A stretch of 64,000 nucleotides of DNA, from contig LODT01000035.1 of the NCBI GenBank assembly GCA_001606155.1, positions 610,658-674,657 of the forward strand, in the 5' to 3' direction. Below the pieces are notes generated by a model. It saw nothing but the letters and a program-made list of their open reading frames with translations. It ran no database searches and was not told where the DNA came from. The position numbers and the translations under genes were made by a program. The DNA is from Tieghemostelium lacteum (Eukaryota > Evosea > Eumycetozoa > Dictyosteliales > Raperosteliaceae). Numbering within the stretch: position 1 is the first letter of the stretch; every line of letters begins with the position of its first letter. Positions 34,173 to 45,905 of this stretch are shown piece by piece.

Positions 34173-37100
34173 TTATTCAATATGGATCATTTCAGTCTTG
34201 GTACGACCAAATGTGGCAGCACAATACATTTCTTCAATTTTAGATGGTGGACAAATGAATTGGCCACGAGAGATGGCAGCGGTAAAGTAAGTGAAAGTAT
34301 AGTTACCACGATAGAGTCTATCGACGAAAATTTCACAACCTTTATCACGGATATTGAGATGAGACATCCAATAACTCTTTCTATTGTAGAGTGCAAGTGT
34401 TGGTTCTAAACCTGCTGGAAGACAATCACGAATAACTACAAAACTGGAATTCAATTCAACTTTGATTTTAATTTCAACCTTGATTTTAGATCCACTCTTT
34501 ATCCAAACGTTACCATTTTCCAAGTATTGTACATCGGAAATGTTTTGCATTCCAATAAATGTTCTCTCAATTGAGAAACCTCTGTCCGAAACTGCTTTAT
34601 AGAATGGATTCAATGAACCATAGGTCAAATTGATATTGTAAAACAATTGACCTTTACCCAATTTCTCAATAACCAATTGACCTTGATTTTTGATTAAAGT
34701 GGACATTGATAATTTCAATTGATGATCAGTCTTGGTTTGGTCCAATGCAATATCACTACGATCCAATTGATTTTGATTGAGATATACATTAGCAGTTACA
34801 GCTCCAAAAGTAGTGGAATGGTAACAATAAATGGCATAACTTGCAAAGGCATTATCTTGAGTATTCCAAGATACCAATGAAATACTATTAGAAAGACCTC
34901 TAACCAATTTAGATAACAATGCATGTTTAGGTTGAGTTTGAATCAAATTGATTACAGCAATAGAGTTAATTCTAGATTCACTGTAGAAGCCATCAATCGA
35001 GGTGGCATCAAAGTATGCACCAGTTCCAGAAACTTTCATAAAGTTGGTGATATTCTTAAACTCTTTGGTATCCTGTAACTGTGGTATCAAAATTATCAAA
35101 ATCTCAGCATAGAGTTTTGGATAGTCTTGTACAGCCAATGCAAATATCTTCTTTGCCAATGCAGTGGTATTATTGGATGATGACAATGATGAATAGACAA
35201 AACATGCAAATGCAATTTTAGTAAGATATGATAACTTTTCTTTAGATTTCTTGTACTCTGCAAAGCTGAATGCTTCAATATACTGGCTGAGATACTTTCC
35301 AGAGTGAGTCTTACAGAAGCCTGCTGCTGCAAAATTGAATTTCTTGTCAAGGATATTCATTATCCAATGTACATAGATATTTACATAGTCATAGGTATTT
35401 GAATCAGCACCATCCCAGTATCTAAAGGTGTATTTGGTACTATTATAACGTGTTTTGAGTTTATCAATCATCTTCTCCATGGTGGATTTAATTGAGGCTT
35501 TAAGTTTTTTGTCTTCTTCAGTATCAGGTTTATAGAGTTCTGGATACTTTTCAATGAAAGCCAATGCGAGTAATTTGGAAGCCAATTGCTCAGAGCATGC
35601 ATATTCATAGTTGAGAAGTGATCTTAAACCATCAGTCATCTTGGTTAAAGGTGAATTGGAGAGGTTGACTGTCAAACCACCAATATTCTGATCAATTTGT
35701 GACCAATTTGGAAGATTAATGTCATGTAAGAAATATTCCTTTGAAGAGCTTTCCAATGCATAGTTTGTAGATACAGATTCAGTTGAGGTTGGTGAATGAA
35801 CTGGGAATTCGAATTTAATGGCATCTGTGAATTCTTCACCGTCTTTAGTGAGGGTACTTACTGCACATTGGAATATAGTGTTTCTATTTGGTACCTGTGC
35901 TCTTGCAGTTATTGGAATTGTCACTCTTCCACCTGCACTCAAATGTGCTTTGTATCCTGAATTTAGTAATTTACAAGTTGATGATGTAATTGCAAATTTA
36001 ACATCCAGATCATAGTTTACAATAGACTGAATGGCAATTGGGAAAACACATTCATCATTATAATTCAAGAATCTTGGAGCGGATTGTCTAATCATTACAG
36101 GTAAAGTAGATGTGAATGTATCTTCACTGGAACCAAAGCACTCTCTAGTGGCAGCCAAAGCCATAATTTTGTAACTTGTAAGGTTATCTGGGAGTGTAAG
36201 TTCAAATTGAACAATACCAGATTTAGTAGTTCTACCAACTTGGAAGGTAGCCAATGAATTGAAGTTATCACGAAGTCTGATAATCTTTGGTGGTGCTTGT
36301 TCGGGATCTGGTTTATCATCATTACCTTGACCTGATCCACCACTGAGACGAATAGAGAGATTCAAAACAGCTCCATTAGGTACACCAAGGGATTCCAGTG
36401 TCTTTTTATTCTCTGATTCCTGAACTGGTTTGTTGAGATAAAACAATCTCTGGTAACTAGGTGGTAGACCATCTCTCTGTTCAATAAGTTTTCTCAATTC
36501 CTCCATAGAGATATTATTAGTTACACCTGGGAATATCAATACTCTTCCGGAGAGATATCTAATGGTAATTTGATTTGGCACAATTGGTTTAATTACCTCT
36601 TCAGCACCTTTCAATTGAGGGTCTTGGAACATTGTTAAATCCAATAGAGAGCTCATAACATACTGTTCATAACCTTTTTGGTAGAATGATAATGGGTCCC
36701 ATTGAGATACTGATTTATGTGATAAATCAGTCAGAGCCTCATCAACAATAACCAAAGTTACATCAGCATCCTGTATCAATGCCATAGACTTCTTGTTCTT
36801 AACTTCAATAGTAACTTTTGACTTTTCATTTGGTGTTTGGAACTTTTTGAAATCCAATATAGAAACCTGCAATTTCTTATCCTCCAATGACAATGTCAAT
36901 GTTGTACTAGCAAATTGAGATGCTAATCTTTGAACATCTTGTTCATTGATATTAAGTTTAATCATTCCTTCCATATAGACTGTAAATGACAAACATGGGA
37001 AATGTCTAGCCTCTACAACTGATTTCCAAGTAGCTACACCTTCAACCAAGGATACAGGAACTGTATCAACTAATTTCTTATTACAACTTACAAATAAGAA

Positions 37101-40100
37101 ACCATTAGCAGATTGAACTTTACTACTGGTAATAATCAATTGATATTCATCTCCAATTTCATAGTGTTTCTTAGCATCTTTAATGTTAACCTTCAAGTCA
37201 AGATTTGATTTCTTAGCATACAAATTCTTGAATGGTTTAACAGTGCTGACTGGTTTAGAGTCTTTGTACTCTTTTTCAGTATCAGTTTGAGGACCCAAGA
37301 CGAATAAGTCAAATCTCATTGGTCTAGAGTCTCCATATGTGATTTCTAATTTATGATAACCTGTACTTTCAAATTTATGTTCCAAAGTAACAGGTGCCAA
37401 ATTGGATGGTGTTATATCACGTTCAATTACATTCTGCATTGGTAAATCTTCTTCCCAAGGTACCTTCTTCAATACACATTTAATATTACCTTGATCAGAA
37501 AGGTTACCGAGTGTATCTACAACCACCATATCAAGTTTAAAAGCTTCGTCAATATTGATATACTTTTTAATATCTTTAGAGACACCTAATGTCAATTGTT
37601 TGCTGTATACTGTAAAGTTGTGAGAGAAAGTCTCAGAAACATTGGTAACATCTTTAATGCTTCCTCTAACCTGAATAGAGTAACATTGCTTCATATCCTG
37701 CATGACAAAGTCCATTTTGTGTCTACCAGATAACATTCTCTTTCCTTGGAATTTCCAAGGACCAAAATATTCCATATCAGAATCAGTTTCAGAATACTGG
37801 AATCCTGAAGGTAGATTCATTGGTTTACAAGCATTAGCAGATATATCCCATTCAACAATAGTATTACTCATAACTTCATCAGTGTAACTTCTAGCCAAAA
37901 CCTCAACTGAAAACATATCATTCTCCATAACATGATTACTCTTGGTGTGTGCAGCTTTGGATTCAACCAAAAACTGTTTTCTTTTGAACTCTTGAAGTTT
38001 TACAACATGGGTATGTCTAACAGGACCATAAGTCATTTCAATTTGAATATCACCAAGATTAGTGTCCATTGGCAATGTAAATTTGAATACAAAACTACCC
38101 AATTCATCTACAGTAGTTGTACCAGTGAGTTTCTCAACTCTTCTTGGATCAACTACTTTATAGACAATATTGGTAGTAGATTTTGGAGGGATACTTAAAG
38201 TAGAATCATTTACATTCAATACTCTTAAGAAACCTTTAATATTTACAATATCACCTGGTTTGTAAAGACCTTGGTCATCGAAAATAGACCACTTGATAGT
38301 GTTCTCCAATTTAGTTGGAGTGAAGTTAAATGGTAAGACTGTAGAGCATTCCAACCCAACAGTTGTCAAATACTGAGTATAAGTATTAACAGTTGCCATT
38401 CCAGTCATTCCATCGATAACATTAATAGTATGATCAGTTAGTGCACCAGTATTACTACTAGATTTAATTGATCCCTTTTTAATGATTTCACCAGTATGAG
38501 CATTGGTAACCCATGCCATTGTAGTGGTACCTTGTGAACATGTATTTATAATATAAGGACTGTACTGAATAATCTTATGTACATTTACAGTTTGTTTAGT
38601 ATCAGAGAATACAAAATACAGTAAACTGTTCTTTACAGATTTACTATTGTCACTACCAAAGTACTTTGACAAATCCATCATTGTATAGGTGTACTCTTTT
38701 GGTTTATGTACAATATCTAAACTACCATTATCCAATACCTTCATTTGAACTTTTTTCAATTGAGTTTCATTACAACTAAACAATGAATAGTTATTCAAGT
38801 CTGATGGAATCTGGAAAACCTTAACAAAGATACTATGAACACCTTTTGTTTTAATTTGGAAAAGTGGTCTATAAATAAACATTATCAAAATGTAAGTTTT
38901 AAAATATAGAAAATTTGGTATACCTATTAATATACATACTTTGATAATGGGTCTAAATTAATTTCAGTTGAAGATGAACCACCCCAGGATGATTGATCAT
39001 GAGTTTGAATTTCAATGGTTTCAGCTGGGAATGAAAAGTGTCCAGTAGTTGGTAGGAGTACCTGTTGAAGAGTGTCTTTAAAGTTCTTGACTGTTACCTT
39101 GTAACTTTGTAAATGTTGGAAATTGGCATTGATGGTGATGGCACCATATGCACAAGTGATATTTTTAATTTCAGCTTTTGGATGAATGGTCACGAGATTG
39201 TCAATGTCTTCAGGTGACAATTGATTAAATTGAATATTTTGTAAGATACTGGTGGTTGAGAATGAAACTACAGAGGCTGATGAATCTGGATACTTTACAT
39301 TTGGTGTAACTGTGAATATTGGTGGTGCTTTAAATACTGATCTATAAATTTGATCAGTTTTAAGTGGGCCTTCTGTTGATGGTATTCCAGCTTCAATTTC
39401 CAATTCGAGTTTAGAGTCAAATACAATTACTGGGTCAACTATTTTGAATGCAATGGCTTTACCTGAATAGTCTTTTAAGATATCTGAGATTCTAGTGTCT
39501 TTAGACTCTTGAATAATCTCAAAATCCATTTCCATATCATAATCCAAAGTAAATGTAAAGAAACTTGATAATCTCTTTTTGTTTTCTAGGAATGATGCTG
39601 GCATAGGTTGTGAGAACACAATTGCAAATTGTGGATCCTTAAGGTCACTATTAAAGAATGGTTGTTGGATATATTGTGTTGCAGTCTGAATTTCCCATCT
39701 CTTGTAAGGGAAAGTCTCTTTATAGCACTTCTCAAAGATCTCAGGTACTGATTCTACAATGTACATTGTGGATCTTGGAAAAAGTGCTGCATTGGGAAGT
39801 GAATATTTACAAGTGACACCATCAACAAATTTCCAAGTTGCACCAGGTACCTGTGGTGTGATTTTAAATGGAACCTCTAATTGAGAGACATCAGAACTCA
39901 ATGGAGCAAATGGTCTATTAAATACAATAGTTACTGTTGTAAATGAATCAATTTTACCACTTGGTATCATTGATACTACTTCTACATCTGGTTTAGCCAA
40001 TTCAATTTCTCTCTCATAGTTAACCTGTGATTGCAGACTAAGTCTATCCAATACAGTCTCTATAGGTGCTCTCTCTTCTTGATTTTTTAATATTTTAAAT

Positions 40101-40708
40101 TTGGTTTTACTTGGTAACAATTTAGATTCATCACTATTGTTATTATTATTAGTATTATTGGCACTAATTGATGGTATACGACTAAGTAATTTAAAAGTCT
40201 CACTATTTTCCATTGATTCCAATACTGAGAATTTCTCTGTCTCAAAAGATGATTTATCATTTACTGCCAAAATGAATTTAGTTTGACCAGCTACATCTTG
40301 ACCAACTACCAATTCATCAGTAGTTGAAACACCATCATTTTTATCTGTATTGTTATTATTTGCAGAATTCTTCTCCAATTCCTTCTTTAGTGAACAAAAT
40401 GGAGAGACAGCAATGATGATGGTAGATTGACCAATGACTTCACATTCACCAAGTGTTGAATAATTTAACAATTGTCTACCTTTAAAGAGTAATCTGATTT
40501 GAAATGGGTGTAATATACATGGTTTCAGATTATCAATTTGCATAGCAGTTGTTTCATCATCATCCTCTAATAACACACTGGATGGCATTGGCAAGTGCTG
40601 TGAATATTCTCTGAATATTCTAGTCTTTATCTTGTCAATGGTATCATCTTTTTCCAAATCATTAAATGTTATACTGTAATTATTAGTTGCTAAAAAATTA
40701 ATAATCAT
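34173..40708 (-). CDS. Bacterial-type alpha-2-macroglobulin with two ubiquitin-like domains
   Basis: Exon 1 is 40708-38940 and exon 2 is 38868-34173 (71-nt intron, phase 2), giving 2154 aa. Residues 1-105 form a ubiquitin-like domain (IRLLFKGRQLLNYSTLGEC, then STIIIAVSPF). Next come beta-rich macroglobulin domains of the bacterial YfhM style (SMIPSGKIDSFTTVTIVFN, VVDPRRVEKLTGTT). VIVDEALTDL then SFYQKGYEQY marks the segment just before the bait region. There, at about residues 1350-1435, a second ubiquitin-like domain is inserted (MEELRKLIEQRDGLPPSYQR, then KTLESLGVPNGAVLNLSIRL). LPDNLTSYKIMALAATRECFG follows, then the thioester box in EYACSEQLASK (CxEQ) and alpha-alpha toroid helices. A2Ms trap proteases through bait cleavage and a reactive thioester. 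No signal peptide is visible, so a cytosolic location is inferred. Confidence 0.88.
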
Positions 40709-40996
40709 TTTATCTATCTAAAAAATATATATAAAAAAAAACTATTTCTCTATAGCTTTACAAAAACAGAACAAAAAGCAATGTTAAATTAAAATAAGAT
40801 TTTTTTAACTTTAATTTTTTCAACGAATTTTAATAGAAACGTAATAAAAATAGAAAAATCTTATGTAATTCAAACCATAAATCATAAAATTCATTTATTT
40901 TTGATTTGTTAAATGAAATAAATTCTAATAATTTATCGAGAACTTCTTACAGCTATTAAAATCATCAATTCATGAAAACCCTCGAGTTCTGTCTAT
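40709..40996 (-). promoter_or_regulatory. Presumed promoter of the Ubl-A2M gene
   Basis: 288 bp of AT-rich DNA directly upstream of the minus-strand start codon at 40708, with A and T runs at 40731-40740 and 40800-40820. No specific site is recognised. Confidence 0.3.
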
Positions 40997-41990
40997 TTAT
41001 TTTTTTTTTATTTTTAAATTTTGAATAATACGGGGGTTATATAATTTAATTTTATATATCAGTTGATCTATATATTCTTTAGATTCCTCTGATAAAAGAG
41101 GATGAAAGAAATTGAAGATGTTATCACAGATTTTTGAACCTAATTGTACAACATTTAATATCTTGTGATGATTCTTCTCCAATAAGATGATCTAGATTTA
41201 AATAAGATTCTGAAAGGATATTGGCAGATGCTTTACCCCTGTATATTGAGTGCTGATAAAAGGGATCTTAATCCCCTGGATTTAGAGTTCTCTATTGCAT
41301 TAAGTATATTTTGTACCTTTGTCTCATTGAACCTGTACAACCATCATGTTTTCGAAATATACATGGTTGAAATTATTGATGATATTTAGTTTTTGCTGAG
41401 TTGAATTTATATCATCTGTAACTAATTGTTGTATTGAGTTTGCTGGTAAAGCAAGGAGAGTTTGTTGGTTTAATAAATCCTATTTTACAATTGTACTTGT
41501 TGTTGTTAGGATTGTTGTCTTTGTCCCTGAACTTGTGGGTGAACAAATGTGTTGGGTTGATTAACTATAGGTTGAAGTAAATTTAAATTGCAATATATAT
41601 CAATCATTCTTGAATTACCATCAATTAAAAGACTGATTGTGATCCACCTTCAATCCACAAACACATTTTATACTTTTGATATTCACCACTATTGTTTTGA
41701 CCTAGTTTCGTTATAGAGAACAGAATAAGATCTTATTCTGTTCTCTATAACGAAACTAGGTGGAATTGGTGTTGTATTTTTCTTTTTTACTTCTATATTT
41801 AAATCATTATGTTCATTACGTGGAAAATATCCAACATCAGGTCCACTAAAAGATAGTTAATAATAAATTAATGATATATATATAATAATAATTAACATAC
41901 AGTTTTATATTAAGAAGCTGTAAATGAAATAAAGAGCTGGAGTCGTTGGGTCCTATCAAACCATTCACCACTGTAAAACCATTCTTAGTT
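40997..41990 (-). pseudogene. Decayed host-like gene, family not recognised
   Basis: On the minus strand, short coding-quality pieces follow one another in changing frames. They include a piece with GLIGPNDSSSLFHLQ that splices well (GTATGT donor, TTTTAG acceptor near 41851) into GPDVGYFPRNEHNDLN, then pieces rich in Gln/Pro/Val, then SIQQLVTDDINSTQQKLNI and NILNAIENSKSRGLR. Codon use looks like that of real genes, but several frame breaks interrupt it. I cannot name the ancestor; a DNA-binding or regulatory protein with low-complexity parts is a guess. A perfect 60-bp palindrome lies inside it. Confidence 0.45.
41701..41760. repeat. Perfect 60-bp palindrome
   Basis: The first 30 bases are the exact reverse complement of the next 30, with no spacer; the centre is AAGATCTT. 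The arms start CCTAGTTTCG and end CGAAACTAGG, and the symmetry stops exactly at both ends. It interrupts the decayed minus-strand gene, whose reading enters from the right. Confidence 0.97.
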
Positions 41991-42499
41991 GATCATTCCA
42001 TAATATTAATGAAGCACAGTTGGTGTGCTCATATACAAAATAATGGTAGTGTTTTTGATTTTAGAAGTAAATACCTCCCCTCCCTCATACAACTTTTTTT
42101 TTTTTTTATTTTCCCCCATGCAAAATAAAATAATGCTATTTATATCACTTATCTCAATCAACAGATTTTATCACTTCGATTGTGATTACCATAATATTAA
42201 CAAAATATAATACAACAAATAAATAATAAAAGAAATAAGTAATTAATTATTTATTTAGTTTATTTGAAATATCAATGTACCAGCCTCATTTAGAATATAC
42301 AGTGAATAAATCATCTAAAATAAAAGAAATATACTAAAAGTCTATTAAAAAATTTTTTTTTTTTTAATTTTAATTGAGTTTTTTAATTTCAAACTTAGAG
42401 ATATTAATATATAAATTATATGTACACAAAACTTGTAGAAATAAATCATCAAATTTTCAAATATTAGAAAATCATCAACCTATTTACTGTCAGCAGATT

Positions 42500-42960
42500 C
42501 AGATTCTAATCAAAATGTATATTAAATAATAGTATAAGTAGTAATAGTAGTAGTGGTAATAATACTTCTAGTGATTCTCTATTGGGAGGTAGTGGTTCTA
42601 GAGATAGTACAGGGAGTAACTATAGTAATAGTAGTATTGATATACTTAGTAAATCAATATGGACAACACCATTTATGAACAAGGTGGTAAATTAGGTTAA
42701 TCTACAGCAGTACCACTTTCTGAATTATTTTCAAGTCAACAACATAGCAGTGTAACAGGACTCTATGGTGGAAGTGATGATTTAACACCTCAACAACATC
42801 AACAACAGTTTATGAATAATATCATACAAAATTCTAATTGTAATCAACCCAATAACAACAACAACAACAATGACTATTGTATCAAAGATGGAAGAGATTG
42901 GAGAGAAAAAAGCAACTAAATGATTATAGAAAACAGAAGTATGCTATAGATTACTGAAGA
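42500..42960 (+). pseudogene. Decayed Ser/Asn/Gln-rich coding fragment
   Basis: Plus-strand pieces read as Ser/Asn-rich (about 42535-42690), then Gln/Asn-rich with TGLYGGSDDLTPQQ and a short Asn run (about 42700-42890), then a Lys/Arg-rich KDGRDWRE block. They are not joined by one open frame and lack a good start codon. The style is that of the N-terminal half of a dictyostelid transcription factor. It lies head-to-head with the minus-strand pseudogene, so the two may come from one locus broken by rearrangement. The stretch 41991-42499 between them is AT-rich with a 14-T run. Confidence 0.4.
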
Positions 42961-43313
42961 ATATACGAAGCTGCATACTATTCAAATATATAGGTATTTG
43001 TGGAAATGTTGGTTCAAACTTAAGTTGCACATTGGAGAAAAAAAAAAAAAACTAAAAAAAATTAACAACCTAGGTTTTTAAGTGACTAAGTAAGAGTGTT
43101 TCACTACAGGTAAGAAATGCTCTTAGTTGATCACTTTTAATATGAGGATTTGAAACGACACTACATAATAAATAAATTATTTTGTTAATGAGACAGTCTT
43201 TTAATTTAAAGTGGTGCACCCTATTTTATTTATTTCTTTTTTTTAATTCTATTTTTGGAGATTAAAAAGTGATTAATTCACGTGAGCCACCACCCACTAA
43301 TAATAATGATCAA

Positions 43314-43565
43314 CTAAGAGGTAATTTGCAGTGCTTTAGTAAAATTACAAAGTTGCCAAAATAATTCACCATTCTGTCTTGTTGGGAGATCTGCCATAGA
43401 TTTGATGTTGATTATTGAACTATTCAAGGTTTCTATTCTAAGATTTTGGTTAAACTTGATGAGCTCAGGTGTTGGCTTTGCAAATGTAGGTGATGAGGTG
43501 CTAATGTGTAGGTAAAAGGGGGATAAGAGGTGATAAATCGATGCTAGTTTCTTCTGGTACCTCAA
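43314..43565 (-). mobile_element. Possible Ty3/gypsy-like pol fragment (fossil)
   Basis: An 83-codon minus-strand piece contains IKSMADLPTRQNGELFWQL followed by a Cys-Asn-Phe triplet. This recalls the short linker after the reverse transcriptase in Ty3/gypsy elements, where an ADLPxPxNGxEL-type string precedes a Leu/Phe-rich turn. No LTRs, protease or integrase are visible. If it is real it is a small, broken and old remnant. An unrelated decayed host gene is just as possible. Confidence 0.18.
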
Positions 43566-44140
43566 TACAATGTTTGTCTATGTATATTGATTTGAAAGTA
43601 CTATTTAACTCACTGAACTTTTGAAATTTTCCTTTAGAAGGGTTTTATTCTAGAGATTGACCAAGGAAAATACAGTTTGTGAGTTTCAATCTCTACCAAA
43701 CCACCCATTTGAAAATAATTTAAAATTGAAACAAGGATAAAAAGTGTGGACCCATATGCGCGAATTATTGTTAGATTTTTAAAAAAAAGTGTTATAAAAT
43801 GTAACATTGGTCATTAATAATATCACCAATCACAACAACATTCTTTTGTTTAGAATAAGGTATTTTCAAATTAAGATACATCAAACTCCAACAACAAACA
43901 AAAGAGATATCAATTATGTACTTTGGAAACAACTTAAGATGAAACGAACTGTTGCATAGTTAACATGCGTACCTGATTCAGGGTCAAGAAAAGGTTAACG
44001 TGAAGCAATTTGAACATTTTATCATCAATTAATTTATTTATTCTGTAATACTACGGTTTCAAAAATACATCATAGTTAAACGAACAAAAAAAAACCCAAA
44101 TTTCGAAAAATAAAATTATAAAGTCAAATTGGTATTTTAA
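43566..44140. other. Gene-free stretch upstream of the FNIP gene
   Basis: AT-rich, with one less AT-rich patch at about 43955-44010 in which GTTAAC occurs twice 37 bp apart. The last 150 bp carry A runs and are the presumed promoter of the next gene. No tRNA or ORF is supported. Confidence 0.35.
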
Positions 44141-45886
44141 ATGTCATTTTATAATTTACAATTAATTTTAGTTAGATATATTACAGAATTGTTAGATAAT
44201 GATATAGATACAATTAATTGGTTGTCAAGTTGCAAACATTTTTATGATTTTAGAGATCAGATTACTTTTGATAAATTTCCCAATTACTATTATTCTATAA
44301 ATGTTAATAAAATACAAGCTAATAGTACTACACTTCCCAAGAGATTCAAGAATCTATATATCAAACCCCAAGATTCTATTATAAATAGTATTAATGATAT
44401 ATTTTCAAATTATGGTATTGATAAATGTTTATATCAACAATCATCAGATCAAACTAAACTATTACGGTTACCTGATTCTACATCAATATCTAAATTAGAG
44501 CTATCATTTCATGTGATTGATGAATTATCAATTCCTAATACAGTTAAAGAGCTCGTATTGAATCATGTGCAATTTGAATGGAGGTATATTCCAGAGAGTG
44601 TTACATCACTATTTGTTGACTCTCTAACTATAGATGGACCTTTAAAAGTAAATTTAAAGAAATTAGTTTTTACGAGTATCTTTAATCAAGAGATTAGAGA
44701 TGATACCTTCCCACCTTCTATTACCTATTTGGATTTAGGTGTTAGCTTCAATTATAATATATCCATTGATATACTTCCACCAAATTTACAACATTTGATA
44801 CTAGGAAATAGTTTTAACAGTTCAGTGCTATCACTACCAACTTCACTAGTTACACTTCATCTTCCATCTTTCACACCACCAGATTTAGGTATATACCCAG
44901 TCGCTCTTCAAGAACTGAAACTCCAAAATCTAAAGTGTATAAACTCCATTGGACTCTTGAGTAATTTAATAAAATTGGAATTAAAGCAATTTGATGAAGA
45001 TCTTGCTGAAGGTGTGTTACCATTGACACTACAGGAACTCATTCTACCAAAGTTCAGTAAAGTTCTTCATCCTGGAAGTATCCCTCACAGTGTAACTCAC
45101 CTTACCCTCTATTTCTACCACACAATCAACAATAGTTGTGCATTACCATTATCTTTAAAATCCTTAGTTTTAGTAAACCAAAATCAAGCACTGATACCAA
45201 GCACCATTCTCAACGACCACAAATTTGAACGTCTGCTCGCACGTTTCTCACTCCACAATATTAGATCAATAGACCAACTACCTAATACTCTTAAATACCT
45301 GGAACTAGGTATGAACGCAATTTGTGAGATTTCCGAAGGTGTTCTACCAGAGACACTAGAGGAAATTGTATTTACAAGCTATTTTGATCAAGCTTACAAT
45401 AAGAGACTATATACAAATCCAATATTTGTCCATTTAAAAAATTTGAGAATTCTCAAAACATGTTGGCAAGTAAAGGAAACATTGGAAGATAACTTACCAG
45501 AGGGTCTAAAAGAGTTTCATTTAACTACAATCGATTATGACCTTTTACAGAGTCTACCAAAGGGATTGGAAATTTTAATATGTAAAAATGCAATAATAGA
45601 TCCCACCATGAGGTATACCTCAATATATGATTTCACTGTAGAATTGGGTAAAGGTCTATTCCCACCGTCTCTATTGAAACTGGATTTGGGAGCATTTTTC
45701 AAAGCTACTTTAACTGAAGGTTCATTACCACCACTTTTAGAATCTATAAGATTCAATAGTCAATATCACCAAAAATTCCAAGAGAATACATTTCCATCAA
45801 CTCTAAAGAGAATCTATATCTCTGAAAAATGTCTAAAAAACATTGAGTCAATGTTACCACCTTATTGTAAAATAAATTTCATATAA
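44141..45886 (+). CDS. FNIP-repeat protein
   Basis: A single exon of 581 aa. After a short N-terminal segment with an F-box-like feel (LSSCKHFYDF, about residues 28-37), the chain is a ladder of about 22-residue leucine-rich units. The theme is LPxSLxxLxLGxxFNxxI, as in FPPSITYLDLGVSFNYNIS, LPPNLQHLILGNSFN and PSLLKLDLGAFFKATLTEG. That is the FNIP/IP22 repeat, hugely expanded in dictyostelids and absent from most other eukaryotes. Roles are mostly unknown; some members carry F-boxes or kinase domains. It converges on the ankyrin-SET gene with only 19 bp between stop codons. The dark region to its left is typical of fast-evolving FNIP neighbourhoods. Confidence 0.88.
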   Translation: MSFYNLQLILVRYITELLDNDIDTINWLSSCKHFYDFRDQITFDKFPNYYYSINVNKIQANSTTLPKRFKNLYIKPQDSIINSINDIFSNYGIDKCLYQQSSDQTKLLRLPDSTSISKLELSFHVIDELSIPNTVKELVLNHVQFEWRYIPESVTSLFVDSLTIDGPLKVNLKKLVFTSIFNQEIRDDTFPPSITYLDLGVSFNYNISIDILPPNLQHLILGNSFNSSVLSLPTSLVTLHLPSFTPPDLGIYPVALQELKLQNLKCINSIGLLSNLIKLELKQFDEDLAEGVLPLTLQELILPKFSKVLHPGSIPHSVTHLTLYFYHTINNSCALPLSLKSLVLVNQNQALIPSTILNDHKFERLLARFSLHNIRSIDQLPNTLKYLELGMNAICEISEGVLPETLEEIVFTSYFDQAYNKRLYTNPIFVHLKNLRILKTCWQVKETLEDNLPEGLKEFHLTTIDYDLLQSLPKGLEILICKNAIIDPTMRYTSIYDFTVELGKGLFPPSLLKLDLGAFFKATLTEGSLPPLLESIRFNSQYHQKFQENTFPSTLKRIYISEKCLKNIESMLPPYCKINFI

Positions 45887-45905
45887 TTATGTGTGTGTGG
45901 TTCTT

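Noticed and set aside
43955-44010. GTTAAC pair and a less AT-rich patch as a possible RNA gene
   Set aside because: No consistent long-range pairing or known motif; too little to call.
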